Assembly: GCA_000349905.1 (NCBI GenBank)
Contig: KB722750.1
Location: 518,561 to 582,560 of the forward strand
Direction of reading: 5' to 3'
Origin: Volvariella volvacea V23
Lineage: Eukaryota > Basidiomycota > Agaricomycetes > Agaricales > Pluteaceae
DNA: 64,000 bases
Made by a program: the position numbers and the translations under genes. Under the pieces are notes generated by a model that was not told where the DNA came from, made no database searches, and saw only the letters and a program-made list of their open reading frames with translations. Of the stretch, positions 10,012-23,692 are shown one piece after another (within the stretch, counting starts at the first letter, position 1; each line of letters begins with the position of its first letter).

Positions 10012-11089
10012 ACATCCGAGGGGCCACGCTGACTTCAGCGACTCGTCCTCCACCAGCAGGTCCACAGACTCCAATCTACATATTGATCGCATTGATCGCA
10101 ACACTGGACTCGGAGATTGAGAGACACATGTAAATCCCACAAACCGTATTCTGAGATCTTCCTTTTACAAGTAATTCGTATGTCGCTACATCACCACCGC
10201 CAAATAGTATGCCAGGTTCATTGGTACCGCATGCATATACAGCAGTACGTGAACCCCGTGAATGACCTTGGATTATAAGGACAGTAAAATTTTAGTGGAG
10301 CAGGCCGCAAACCATACTAGGCAGGGAGGGTGTGATGTACATGCAAAACGTAAGTGAGGTTCCTTGTGCGTTGTTAATCCTGTCGTGGACTCGGATACAG
10401 TCAACTTGGCAGGGATCTGTGCTACGGTAGCACCGAGCCGGGATGTGACACTTTAGAAATAAGTGCCCTACACTCGCATTGCATTAGTACTAGAGAAAGA
10501 GAGAACGACCTGTTGACAACTACTATACATTGGTACTACTTGTACATGTTACAAGTTGGATAGCTTTTTCTCCCCTCATTTCTCTCAAACAACTTGTCCT
10601 CGTTATTGGCTTATTACCCCCATTCATTTCAGTTACGCTTTCACCAGATACTGCCCAGCACACATTTGCCTTTCCCAGGTCTATCACTAGTCGCCTCGTG
10701 TTCCTATGTCATCGGATCTCTTTATCACATCCGCAATAGACTTTAGAAAAGACAGAGAGAAGGAGGGAATGGAAAACGTTGAGAAAGTGGGTATGGCAGT
10801 GTGCTAAATTCGGCATACTGTAGGCGCTGGTTATCGCTCCCAAAAAGGAATAATAGTTTTATTACATGCCATATGCATCATACCGAATCATATCAGTTGG
10901 AGAGAAGCCGTAGGCGACCCCAGATGTAGTTATTGAGTGTAATCTCCAGCATAGCCAATTCTATCACTTGCCTAGAGAAACGGATCACGGTTCCACAGCC
11001 GCTCAACTACGACACAGCTAGCTTTGAAGTTTACATGTACTATCTCATAAGGATAAATACCTAGGAGCGGTGAACAAGAAATAACGAAC
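10012..11089. other. Intergenic, no gene recognised
   Basis: Short frames only. This is where base composition changes from the AT-rich repeat zone to the more balanced genic DNA. It contains the upstream region of the gene starting at 11090. Confidence 0.5.
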
Positions 11090-12091
11090 ATGAACAACAT
11101 GCAAACGATGCTCCAGATTCTAAAGCACATTGGGGATTGGGCACCCATCCCACTGTTTTCTTCGGTTGCCAGCGCAGCACTCTCAGTTTACGAAGTCGCG
11201 ATGGTCAGTCATACTTTTGCTTTTAGTGCACTCGATTTCCTGCTCACTGGCATTAATTGCGTGCCGTATATTGTTCTTAGGCAATTCATGGCCACATGAA
11301 TGTAGAAGCTATTAAGTCTTTAGCGTACAGGACTGTTACTACAACCTACATCGTTGTAGTCGGCCTCCAGCATGAAGGGAGGAGGAAAGTCCCATATACC
11401 ACCCAAGTAGAGTCTAATCTTAAATTGCTGCTTGAGTAAGTCGCTCTCCATTCGCTTGCTTGCTTTATCGGCGGTCAGCGTGAGATTGCGTGCTTACTAT
11501 ATTTTGCCACATGTCCTTGATTGCCCTCTCTACAATAGAGAGTTGAACAAAGTCAGAGCTTTTGTTGATAAATACGTAGACAATAAGTGGTACGACGGGG
11601 CACTCAGTTATCAAGCTGATAAGGGTGCCATTTTTGGTCACATGGAGGCGTTATCCAGTGTTCTTACGAAGTTTGGGGTGAGTAATACTTCCTACCTGCT
11701 TTACACAGACGTGCTCAACCATTCCAACACGTTCACCATTGTGCAGATCAAGGGGACCACCGACATCTGTAAACTCGCAGATCAACTAATCAAGGAACAA
11801 AAGGAGTTCCTGGATAGTATCGCACAAGATTTAATGGGTAAACCCCAAGAGCTCACCAAAGCGGTATATGGCACCATGCTACCCACTCGGTTTATCTCAG
11901 CGATTCCGACTCAAGACATATCTTCGGCAAGTGTTGGTGGTAGCCTTGAGCTACCCTCCTCTATCCCAAGCACCAATATGGTCAACACCTACATTGGGGA
12001 TTATAGGAGAGAGACTAGCCGTGAGAGGGTGACTAATATCAATTCAGGAAGATCGTATGTCTTTGAGTATAGTGAGGACGGAAGGGAATGA
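11090..12091 (+). CDS. HeLo/MLKL-N-terminal-domain-like helical-bundle protein
   Basis: Four exons: 11090-11203, 11281-11435, 11539-11677 and 11747-12091, giving 250 residues with frame kept throughout. The third intron (69 bp, in frame) has a GTGAGT donor and a CTCAAC branch-like site, so an ORF reading through it would be misleading. The N-terminus has the pattern of the amphipathic four-helix domain common in Agaricomycete receptor-type proteins: a start like LQILKHIGDWAPIP, then helices through VYEVAMAI, ELNKVRAFVDKY, and a final helix with ICKLADQLIKEQKEFL. The last 90 residues are polar and Ser/Thr-rich. No NTPase or kinase domain follows, so this may be a stand-alone adaptor or executioner domain. 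Family assignment is by pattern, not by search. Confidence 0.65.
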
Positions 12092-12695
12092 TCCTTTTGA
12101 TTCTATGCGCCGGACACTGTGCTACTGGATTAATTCGGTTTTAGTTTAGGGAACTTGCGAACCTTCACAACAAGATAGTTAGTCTACGATGTGTATGTCG
12201 TTTGATTTTGATATGAGCGTGTTCAACAATATGTGCACCAGTAGCTGACCTGTGTGCAAGCATTTGGGTACGAGTTTCTGAGTGCTTTCACGTACAGGCG
12301 AGTTAATGGCAGCAAAATATAACCGAAAATGTTGGCCAAGACCTTTGAAGATTCCTTAACTCCTTATCCGCCAGAGAGACCTCCGAATCCTTTTTTGATA
12401 ACCATTAGACGCCGAAAGAGACGACGATTACAGCAGAACCGTGGACAAAGGATCTGCGATCGCCGCAATGACGGTCATAAACAGGAGAAGCCCAATTCAA
12501 AGCCTATACAAGGCATGCGTCTAACTAAGCCTGTGTCTGCTCTGAATCAATCAGTACAGTTATTGCGGCATAAGAAGAGAAGCACTTGATATTTCCTTAC
12601 TGGCCAAGGCCCTTCCCGACTGCTTAAGTAGCTACTCCCGATTCAAGACACCCATCCGCTCTCCTCGCCCTAATCCTTAAACTCAGAAAGTCGAA
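12092..12695. other. Intergenic between the HeLo-like gene and the hydrophobin
   Basis: An 86-codon frame at 12329-12589, rich in Arg, Lys and Pro, has no recognisable features and is not supported. Confidence 0.5.
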
Positions 12696-13352
12696 ATGTG
12701 CATACCTGCTTCCAGGCATATTCTCAGTGTTCTCCTCATTGGCGCAATTTTTCCGATATTCTTGATGGTCAGCGGTATCGCAGTGGACCGAGGGGAGCCC
12801 AAACCATCTACTAGCAGGAGTTCTGTTCAAGTGAGTTAGAGAACTTGATGCGCTACTGTATAGACACGAATTTCAGGGTTTTCGCAAACGGGGTGAAACG
12901 GTGGGTGCAACAATTCAAGGGGATCAGTGTGGAACTGGGAATATGCATTGCTGTGATGCACTTGAGCGCGCAAGTAGCATTTTGTATTTATATCTCGTTG
13001 GCCTGATTCACTACTGACCTGTGAGCTCTCAGGCCGACAGCAGTATCGCAGGTATCCTTCTTGGGTTGCTGGGCGTGGCCATCCAAGACGCAGAGGGTTT
13101 GGTGTAAGTTGTTCGGATCGAATGATGCCGACATTTCGCGGCCTGATGTTGCATGCATCAAGGGGAATACGGTGCTCACCTATCGATGTTGCGGGAATTG
13201 GACAAAATTCCTGTCACAACCAACCAGTTTGTTGCCAGAACAACAATTTTGTAAGCTTCTCTATTGTGCATATAGGGGATGACAATGACCTATTTGGGAT
13301 GCAGGACGGAATTGTAGTCACAGGATGTATTCCAATTCACATCAGTTTATAG
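12696..13352 (+). CDS. Class I hydrophobin
   Basis: Five exons: 12696-12830, 12877-12969, 13033-13103, 13163-13250 and 13305-13352, giving 144 residues. The N-terminus has a hydrophobic signal-like segment (ILSVLLIGAIFPIFL). All eight hydrophobin cysteines are present with class I spacing: C-X6-CC-X32-C-X12-C-X5-CC-X12-C-X7. Family landmarks include QCGTGNMHCC, LLGLLGV, RCSPI, QPVCCQNNNF and a C-terminal GCIPIHISL. The protein would be secreted and would assemble into amphipathic films on aerial hyphae, spores or fruit bodies. The second intron (12970-13032) begins GCAAGT, the consensus of rare GC-AG introns; no GT alternative keeps the frame. The gene is invisible as a single ORF because of its four introns. 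Confidence 0.9.
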
Positions 13353-14070
13353 TTTTGTAAAAAGTCACTCTTGTAATGGTAGGGCACAATTTTTTGCGCT
13401 TCCATGCGTACTTAATAATTCAGAAGCCGCTGTAACTGCTTTGGAACGTGGAGATTTACGAAAGTGTTAGCGTATCCCCTAGATCAAAGAAGCAGACCCC
13501 TGACGTACGAGTATTGTATTTAAGCAGGCCAGGTGACGTATAGGAAAACGGCTGATATGCTTGAGGGGAGGCAATTGAGTGCACTTGGGATTGCGAATGC
13601 AATCCTGAGTCTACCAGAGCATTGCAAGAGCGGATGGCTGCGAGCTTCGTCCTAGATAAACCATCATTAAGGGAACTGAAAAACACGTTGAAATGATGGA
13701 GAATTTACGCAAAGAAGTGCAGCGAACAAGGTTGCGCTTCTGGCCCTGTGAGGGCCGCTGGTGCACGCCACCCGGAATGTAAACCGGAGTTTGAAAATTT
13801 AAAGGTCGAACATCGCCCGACTCGCTTGCATTTTCTCGTCTTCCTAACCACCTCCTTTGCACGTCCTTTTTCTTCCCCACGTTTTTATCCATTAATGTGA
13901 GTGTCCTCCCCAATGTCTTTATCGTCACTCTCGCCATCCATTCCATCATGTGCGCGCCCATTCACCATAGCAAAACGCGTCGTGTTGGACGCGTCCCTTT
14001 GTCGTACCACCCTGTTTGATGCATCGCGTTTTAAGCACCGTTACTTATATTGCCCTCTTCATCTTTTAGC
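13353..14070. other. Upstream region of beta-tubulin
   Basis: Open frames on the minus strand here have no recognisable content and I treat them as chance. The C/T-rich stretch just before 14071 resembles the pyrimidine-rich upstream sequence of highly expressed fungal genes. Confidence 0.5.
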
Positions 14071-15933
<1,863 letters not shown>

Positions 15934-16655
15934 ACCGTTTAATGCCTACGGTCCCACCTTTTAGTCACTACTTTTTAAAATCTTGGGGGCACTTTTTCCA
16001 TCCTAATGGTTCTCTGATTCTCTTTGATTCTCTTGGTCACTCGTCATTGCATCGCAATTTGCAGTTACCCCGCCAACCCTCTACCTCCCTTTTCATGACC
16101 CCACGAAGATACATTACATGCGTTTGATGACATCGTGTTCTTTTTACTCGAGTTTTTGTCGTTTATTTTTCTTTCAATGTGGAATGAGCATTACTGGAAT
16201 ATCAACGTATTGGAATGGTGTGATTCAAGTGCTATGGGGTGGTAAAGGGTGAGCGCTGGACTTGGTGCTTTGTAAGGGGTTCGCCGCCTTCAGCTTGTTT
16301 GTCATTGCTTCCTTGTCTACTGACCCAGTTAACGAAATGGTGAGGCCCATAGATATGCGCGCAAATAATAGTGGGCATCGACACCGAATTAATGGGAAGT
16401 CTGGAGCAAGGAGGAACTGTAAAACCTTGTACCATCTGATTATCAGCGAAGGAGATTGGGAACGCGAGAACTACGGTGTTTCTGCTCCAGCTTAGAATTT
16501 GGTCAAGTCGGGGTAAATGCCTCGAAAAACTCAATTCAATTGGGCGTGTGGTGCCCTTGATAATTTTTGCGACATACAAATTATGTGGAGCTACCAAGGA
16601 CGTAGTCGGTGCGCACCACCTAATCGGAAACTACTTTGAGATCGAGGGGAGGCGC
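15934..16655. other. 3' flank of beta-tubulin, no gene recognised
   Basis: T-rich 3' UTR-like sequence follows the stop codon. Open frames to 16655 are short and not conserved-looking. Confidence 0.5.
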
Positions 16656-17290
16656 TCAGAAATTTATAGAGGACACTGGGAACACGTGAGTCAATAAGAT
16701 GGTTCGAGAAGCCAGACGTACCACATATCTCTTGAACGCTTGGGGACGTTCAAGAACGGACGCCTGTTCTCGACTGAGGCCATGTTCCGCATAGGAAGCC
16801 AAATCAGGGACAGTAGGGAAGCACTTCAATACAGTAGTTGTCTTAGTTGGCGTGCGACGGCTTGGACGAGGTCTTCGGAAACTGGGATTTGATAGAAAGT
16901 AGGCTGCGCGCGGTTCATGATAATACTCAGAATCACAGAAAAAGATAAGAGGGGTAGACCACTCCCCCGACGGCATTCTTGATTTCGTGTAAACGCGGAG
17001 ATTGCCTGAGCCACGAGCTGGGCTAGTGAGTTGAAATGGGTACTGGACTGCCAATGAATTGTCAAGTCAGAAACATAATGGTGCTGAGAGAATCAGGAGC
17101 TTACGTCCTCCACTTGGAGCACAAGCAAAACCTGATCCAACCAAGACTCGATGCAAACGTCAACCCTTGACTCGACCTCGACGTCGGACGTAACCTTGAG
17201 AAATAATGTACCGTCTGAATCCCACCACCGTAGTCCATGTACCTCAACAAAAAACCGGCGAAGCTGGTGATAGAGCTTGGTTCCCCATCC
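16656..17290 (-). pseudogene. Remnant of an unidentified basidiomycete gene
   Basis: Reading leftward, a frame encoding RRFFVEVHGLRWWDSDGTLF and VDVCIESWLDQVLLVLQVED runs into a GTAAGC donor. A likely 57-bp intron ends at about 17046, and the next exon reads LAQLVAQAISAF ... QPTFYQIPVSEDLVQAVA. It then needs a one-base shift to continue as TTTVLKCFPTV ... QAFKRYV to the end. The pattern recalls a large family of uncharacterised Agaricomycete proteins with a conserved (PTFY-PVT-LVEAV) - (TEVLKC) - (AFK) tail, but I cannot name a function. The frameshift and missing N-terminal exons suggest a decayed copy; an unrecognised intron is the alternative. Confidence 0.45.
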
Positions 17291-17858
17291 GTAGCACCAG
17301 ACAGATATACAAAAAACCTTCGGTCGCCCTCAGTAGCCTCTCCACAGGTGCTTCAAGATTATTTAGGACAGCATTGGAAATGTGCCCGGGTAGACTGGGA
17401 AGCTATGGTACATCAAAGAAAGGCTGGGCGTCTATAGTCTTGAGTTCGACCTTGAAGGTATCTAGTTCTGCCTGAGACCACATTCGCTACCGGGCTTGGG
17501 GTTGGGTAACAACGACATTGCAATAAAAGATATTTAAGGAGTCAAGCTGCCTAGAGTTGAGAGCCGTTGGCGCAACGAGAACTGAGACAAACGAATCACG
17601 AGTTCACTGTTGGATGCGTAGCGAGACCAAAGTCGCTCGAAAGCACGAATCGCTGACACCCCATAGTCACCTCGCCGTGGTCCTGCAAGCGTTCAAGACC
17701 TGATCGTACTATTTGGTGTGCCCTTTCTCTGGAATTGTGACTGAGATTCTGTTCTCTGTAACCGTCTTAACACGCTGTTAAACTCCTGTGCCGAGGGGTT
17801 GTTTGGCCTTGTTGGGTCGACTTGATGACACGCGACGGATCGCCCTTGGGATCACGGA
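17291..17858. other. Intergenic upstream of the WDR24 gene
   Basis: It may contain further decayed sequence of the minus-strand remnant. No feature I can support. Confidence 0.45.
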
Positions 17859-20800
17859 ATGACCGTCACCGCTAATTTGCCTTCCCCTTCCCTGCTTGAC
17901 TCTTCCGACTTGTTCTGCGATGTACGAACAATAGGTCAAGGGCATTCACGCACAGCCCGGTTTCCAAGAGCTACACCCATAGGAGGAGGAGCCATTTCGA
18001 GGAGTGAAGATGGGACTAGGTGTGCTGTGACTGGAAAGGAGTGTAAGCGATCATGCTCTTCAGTCTGAATTGATGGTTTTGATCTGGTATTGGCGCATGT
18101 GTAGCGCTTAGGATACTGCGGATGCTTGAACCCTCCGATCCTCCTCCTGTTCATCCCAATTACACTGTGGGGCCCGGCAGTTACAAACTCGAGACCTCTC
18201 GTAATTTGTGGGAAGGAAGCGGATTAAAGATTGATTCTGTGAGTACAGATGTTGCTTGGGGGAGAAAGCGTTAGTTCTGTCTCGATCCTGCTGCGTTCTG
18301 GTTTGGTGGGCTGACAAGGGTTTCTCATTCCTAGAGTATGCAAATAAGCTATTGACCAGTGCGAGGAATGGTGAACTTATTATGTGGGACTTGAACAAGC
18401 ATGGGCCGGTCAAATATGGTACGTTTCTTGCCTCCACTGCTGAAGGATTACTTTTTTAAATGCAGCAGAGCGACGGACGAAGGATCATATTCGGTCTATT
18501 AACAAAATCGCTCTTTCTGAGGTGGTGGAGAACTACTGCGTTACAGGATCGTCGGATGGTGATATGCGAGTATGGGTGAGCACTCTCCGTCGCTGTTGTG
18601 TGGTTTGGGTCCGCTTAGTGAATCTTAAAGGATCTACGGACAATGAACAAGTCTATTATGAGGATGCGGCATTCGAATCCTGTGCGGGCGCTTGCGTTCT
18701 CTCCCAGTCATTGGCTACCTTTACAAGCGGTTGTAGGTTTGGATAATGGAACTGTTGTTAGGTAATTTTGCTTCTAGGGCTTTCCAAGAACTGAGGACAT
18801 TGACAATCAACGTGCAGGTGGGACCTTAGGCAGGGCCAAAGAGGAAGCTTGGAGAGAATTGCAGTTGCACATAGTGCATCCGTGACGGCGCTTGACTGGC
18901 GCAATAACTCGAGCACGCAAGAGTCTGAGAATGGGCTAGGGTGGATAGTTAGCGGTGGGCTGGATAGATGCGTCAAGGTATGTTCTCGTTTCTTGATTCG
19001 TCTAAAACTCACCGAAATGTACGCGTAGATATGGGATCTCAGCAGCCCGGGTTCGCATACACGAATATCGCCAAAGCCAACTTATACATTACATCCCTCT
19101 TTTCCTGTTCGACGCGTTCTCTGGCGACCCTCGCACGAATGCGAAATCGCGATCGTATCTAATACAGAGTTTACAACAAAATCTGGTCATGACCTGTCGC
19201 AAAGTGTTTTGATGAGTAACGCAAGTGGTTCTGGGACATTGACGCGTGTAGGAAGCGCTTTCAACCTAGATTCTCTCCCTGGTCTTGGGCTTTCCACGCT
19301 GGGCAGGCAGCCTGAAGGGGGCCGTCCCGTTTCAATTGATACTCCAATATCTTCAACTGCCATTGCTGGAGATGCAATTGAGATCTGGGATGTACGACGA
19401 GGATGGGTAGCAAAATGGACGGTCCCTGTGTCTGCAGGAGAGGTTGGCGTTACGGGTGAGTAACGTGATTCGAAAAGCTAGATATTTTGTTCTGAAAAAG
19501 ATATGTAGACGTCGCGTTCGGTAATGATCCCGAATGTATATGGGCACAGCATATATCTGGGACGTTCTCACAAATTGACCTTCGGGATTCCACTCGACCT
19601 TTGGATGCCATACCAAGGGCTACAGCCTCTTGGAACGCCACAGGTACCATGGCATTCATTATCGATCAGCCGTTGAAGTGGGAGGTCCCCTATGACGACC
19701 TGTGAGTCGTTAGTACTACTGTGGAGGCATACACTAATCAGTTACCTAGGCGGCCTGAACTAGCGGTGAATGAGCAAGGAAATCAACTCGTAATCAAAGC
19801 ACTTGGAGACGAACCTTACCAGCCCGAAACGCAAGTCGTCGGGACTCTTGATGAGCCAACTTTAGTGGAGAGTATGGATCCCATTGTCATTGAGTATCTA
19901 GCCCGACATTATTCAGTAGACGGTGAAGATCGCGTGTTGATCTGCCAGCAAAATGCCGAAGTACGTGATTTTGCACCCATGCTCGTCGCCGTCTAAGTAT
20001 TTCCAGAGACTGCCTACGCTGCTGGTCAAGACCACCACGCACAGGCTTGGCTGTTACTCTCCACGTCGCTTATGGATTGTCCTGTACCCTGTCCTCAAGA
20101 CGATCACCAGTATTGCCTTGGCGCTCCCTCTGCCCGGATTACGGATATTCCCTTAACTAATGACCTGGATCCTCAATGTGATATCACGCCCTCTGCTTCC
20201 CGTCTACAGTCCACAAGCCCACCCCCTACCGCTGATATCCTGCGCCTACTGCCACGGCCAGCGACGACTACCCCTCGGGGTCTTACTCCTACATCGTCTG
20301 CCGCTTCTTCTCCAAAATACGTGTCCTCGACTCTTCCAAATGTAACCCCACTTAGACCAAGCTCGCAATCCGTGTTTACCCGTCGTCCATCCATAGATAT
20401 GCGCACGCCATCCTCCCTGCTGTACCGTCGTCCCTCGCTAGCATATTCTTCGATTCATGCCCAGACACATCAAAGTCCTAGTGGTTCCCGTAAAGATCCG
20501 ATTTCGAAGCATGTCGGTGAAGGCGCCCTAGACGATTCGGATTCTGAGTCTGGAGAAGGCACAACCGAGGGATTCGACGACTCTACTCCACCCAGGCATT
20601 TCGGGTTTAATCGGACGCCTGGTCCTAGCCCGTTGAGGGATACAAATCCCCATGAGTTGACGGATGATGAGCTCGGAGAGAGGGACGATGAAGACGACGA
20701 TGACGATGACGACGAGTCGAATTCCCCGTGCTCGAGTTCAGGGTCGTCGTCCTCTTCCTCGGATACGGAGCTAGAGAATGGAAGTAGCAGGAACTCGAGG

Positions 20801-23692
20801 TCTGTTGTTGGATCGTATATGGAGAGGTCGCCGTTGATCGGGAATGGGGGCGGGAATGGGAACGGGAATGGAAGGCGAAGAAATGGGTCGAGATCACATA
20901 GGCGCTCACAATCTAGGAGGGCATCGAATGCTAGTGTGAATAAGAGAAAGTCGAGGAGTAGGAGCTCGACGTTGGCTTCCTTGGCTGCGCCTAGGATGTC
21001 TTCTGTGGCCACTGTCAGGGAGATGTCGTTTCCGGAATCGCTGAGCAGTGTTAGGACCGTAACACTTGGGGAGCTTGGGCTTCATAATCTTCGTGAACGA
21101 GAGCGGGAGAGGGAAGGGGATCGAGAACGCGAACGTGAACGCGAACGTGAACGCGAACGGGAGAGGGAAAGAGAAAGAGAGAGGGAAAAGGAGAGGGAAA
21201 GAGAGAAGGAAAGAGAAAGAGAGCGCGAGGAGAATGCACTGGAAGTCAAGACCATTTCAAGCACGCATACCAAGCAGAGGTCTCAAACGATGCCTGCGCT
21301 GCCGATGAGCCTTTTAGGGATACGAGATCCTCCTATGTTTAGTGATCAGCAAACTCGGCATCACCACTCCCAGCCGCATCATCATCACTTGAAGCAGCAT
21401 CATCGTTCTCCGCATCACCACCACCACCATCACCATCATCATCACCACCCTCCGGGTTTGCTAGAGGGCTATGATGAACCGAGGTTGGAGATTACTGAGA
21501 GGAGGTTTGATGTTGTATCTGAAGAGGAAAAGAGGATTAGAGATCTCGGGTGGGAGGCTTTGAAGGAGATATTTGAAGAATTTGCGGATCAAGTAAGTGA
21601 TGAGACCTATAACGTTCAAGATTTAGGTTTGAACCTAACGATTGCATTGTGTTGGTGACAGGGCGATGTACAAATGTGTGCTACAATGGCTCTCATTGCG
21701 GCTCAAGAGCTGAAAGTGACGAGGAAGCGGGTTATTCGGTTATTGGAGTCGTATATCGGTGTGTTGAAATAGTCATTTATTATTCCGAATAAGCTGACGC
21801 TTTTGGGGTGCGATGTAGATTTATTGGTCAGGCTCCGCTTGTTTGGGTGCGCAGCTGCGGTGCGTAAGCGCTCTAATATTGACGTCGTCCAGCAACCATC
21901 GATGGTGCGTACTTTGGTCTCACCTTTGCTTGAATTATAAATTTGCATTAATATACTTCTAGCTGCAAACCGTCATCTACACAGCTTGTGCGAAATGTAG
22001 AAAACCACTATTTGCACCCCCTGGAGGTCAGAGGCGGAAGGGAGGGTTTTCGTATTGCAATTCGTGTAGAGTTGTGCTCTCTATCTGCTCTATATGGTAC
22101 GTCTACTACTATTTAGTTAACGCGGTGATCTCAGACTAACATGGTGTTTTAGTCGACTTCCAGTCCGCGGATTAGCATTTTCATGCCCTATATGCGCGCA
22201 TGGCGGACACGAAGAGTGCTATAAGCGTTATTACTCCTCAAGACCAATGGTCCCAGTTCCGAGTTCAAGCAATTCGATCACCACACTGCCTGGATCGTCG
22301 TTGTCGTCCTTATCCTCGTCTCCTTTCACGCAGCTATCGGCAAACATCCCAAATTTCAATCTAGCCCTGCCTCCTCATCTGACCGCTGCACAGTTGGCTC
22401 AACAAAATTATAGAAACCCGCAAGCGGACCTCAGCTATCTTAACTTGCATCTTGGTCCAGGTGGAGTAGATGGGCTACCAAATCTAAGCCAGTCCCAGGG
22501 TCTCACGGCACCATCGATGAGGTTCTCGCTTTCTGCTGGCAGCACTGGTTCTGCATCCAGTGATCGAGGTCACAGGGTTGGTCTTGATGATGGAGTATTA
22601 CACCCAGCCACCTCGCCTTTACAACAGAGTTTCAGTTCGGCAAGCGTGGCGAGCACCACGAGTACAGGAAGCAACACCAGTACTGAACTGGCTTCGTCCC
22701 TTACGATGTCCACTTCCTTGGGCGACACGGAAGGAAAGAGCGATCAATTGACGATCATGACACCTACTTCGAATGTGAACTTCCCACAGATGCATGCATC
22801 GAAGTCTGTGATGACCGAGGGGGAGGAGAGTCCGGGTGCTATTCCACCATCTACGAAGGGGGCGTTAGTTGAGTCGGGTGGTAATAATAGTCCAGGTACT
22901 GCTGGTGGTGGAGGTGGGGGTTTAACGGTCGCGGCGTTATTGGATCCGTTGATGCTTCCGACGCTATCGCAGCTTACGATACATAATACCGGGAGTGGAG
23001 GTGGACCGGCTGGCCCTGGAGGACACGTATCAGCACCGACGACTCCAACGGCAGCTACAGGTGCACAGGAGAGCGAGGTAGAGCACGAGGCTGAGGGAGG
23101 AGGGTCAAGTGCGTCTGAAGGCTCCAAGTTTGGATATGGAGCGCGGAAGAAGCTTCGTGTGCTATATGGGCATCCTTGTGCTGCAGGGTGTGGGCACTAT
23201 TGTTGGGTTAGTAATAAGGAGAATGGGGATAGAGAGAAGGAGAAGACGCGAGAGAGGGGAGTGGGTGGACAAGAAAGGATAGATGGAGATGGATACGGAG
23301 GAAGGGGCGAGACTGTTGAGGTTGCCTCGGGGCCAGTGACGGGCGATGCCACTACCCCTACGGTACCCAGTACAGCACTTGAGGTACTCGTCAAGCCAGG
23401 AGCAGGGGTCGGGAACGTTAGCGTGACAGTTGCCAGGTCAGGAAACCCTAGAGGAAGCATCGGTGCACTGGCTGGTCTTGAAGGCGGAGATGTTCCTGCG
23501 GTAGCTGGGTCTGGTACTGTCATATTTGTGGAAGATGACGCCACAGCAGCAGGCACACGAGCAGGTGGTCATAGTGGTGGCGGACAGCATGGGAATGCTC
23601 CTGTTGGTAGAGCGCCACCGATAAGTCGAACAGCGAGTATGGCGAGTGTAAGCAGTCTCTTTACTGATAACGCCCTTGGCCTTGAACATTAG
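17859..23692 (+). CDS. WDR24/Sea2-type GATOR2 (SEACAT) subunit, strongly enlarged
   Basis: Fourteen exons: 17859-18042, 18105-18269, 18335-18418, 18466-18575, 18631-18761, 18818-18977, 19029-19455, 19509-19701, 19750-19960, 20009-21592, 21662-21758, 21819-21904, 21963-22096 and 22153-23692. Together they encode 1701 residues. The N-terminal 500 or so residues form a WD40 propeller (WDLNKHGPVKY, DGDMRVWDLRT, VVRWDLRQG, DRCVKIWDLS). A helical region (WEALKEIFEEFADQ, ATMALIAAQELKV) precedes a C-terminal Cys/His zinc domain: CAKC, CNSC, CSIC, CPICAHGGH and, far downstream, HPCAAGCGHYC. Two low-complexity insertions are unusual. One, in exon 10, holds poly-Asp, an Arg-Glu dipeptide array and poly-His; the other, about 270 residues, splits the zinc domain. 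The family activates TORC1 in response to amino acids at the vacuole. Confidence 0.9.

Noticed and set aside
11678..11746. Read-through of the 69-bp in-frame segment of the HeLo-like gene as coding
   Set aside because: It has GTGAGT and GTGCAG ends and a CTCAAC branch-like site, and its removal improves the helical pattern; treated as an intron.
12329..12589. 86-codon Arg/Lys/Pro-rich ORF before the hydrophobin
   Set aside because: No homology pattern, no intron signals and biased composition; not supported as a gene.
20470..21273. Long minus-strand frames rich in Ser, Leu and Phe opposite WDR24 exon 10
   Set aside because: They are reverse translations of the low-complexity Asp/Ser and Arg-Glu repeats and have no independent features.
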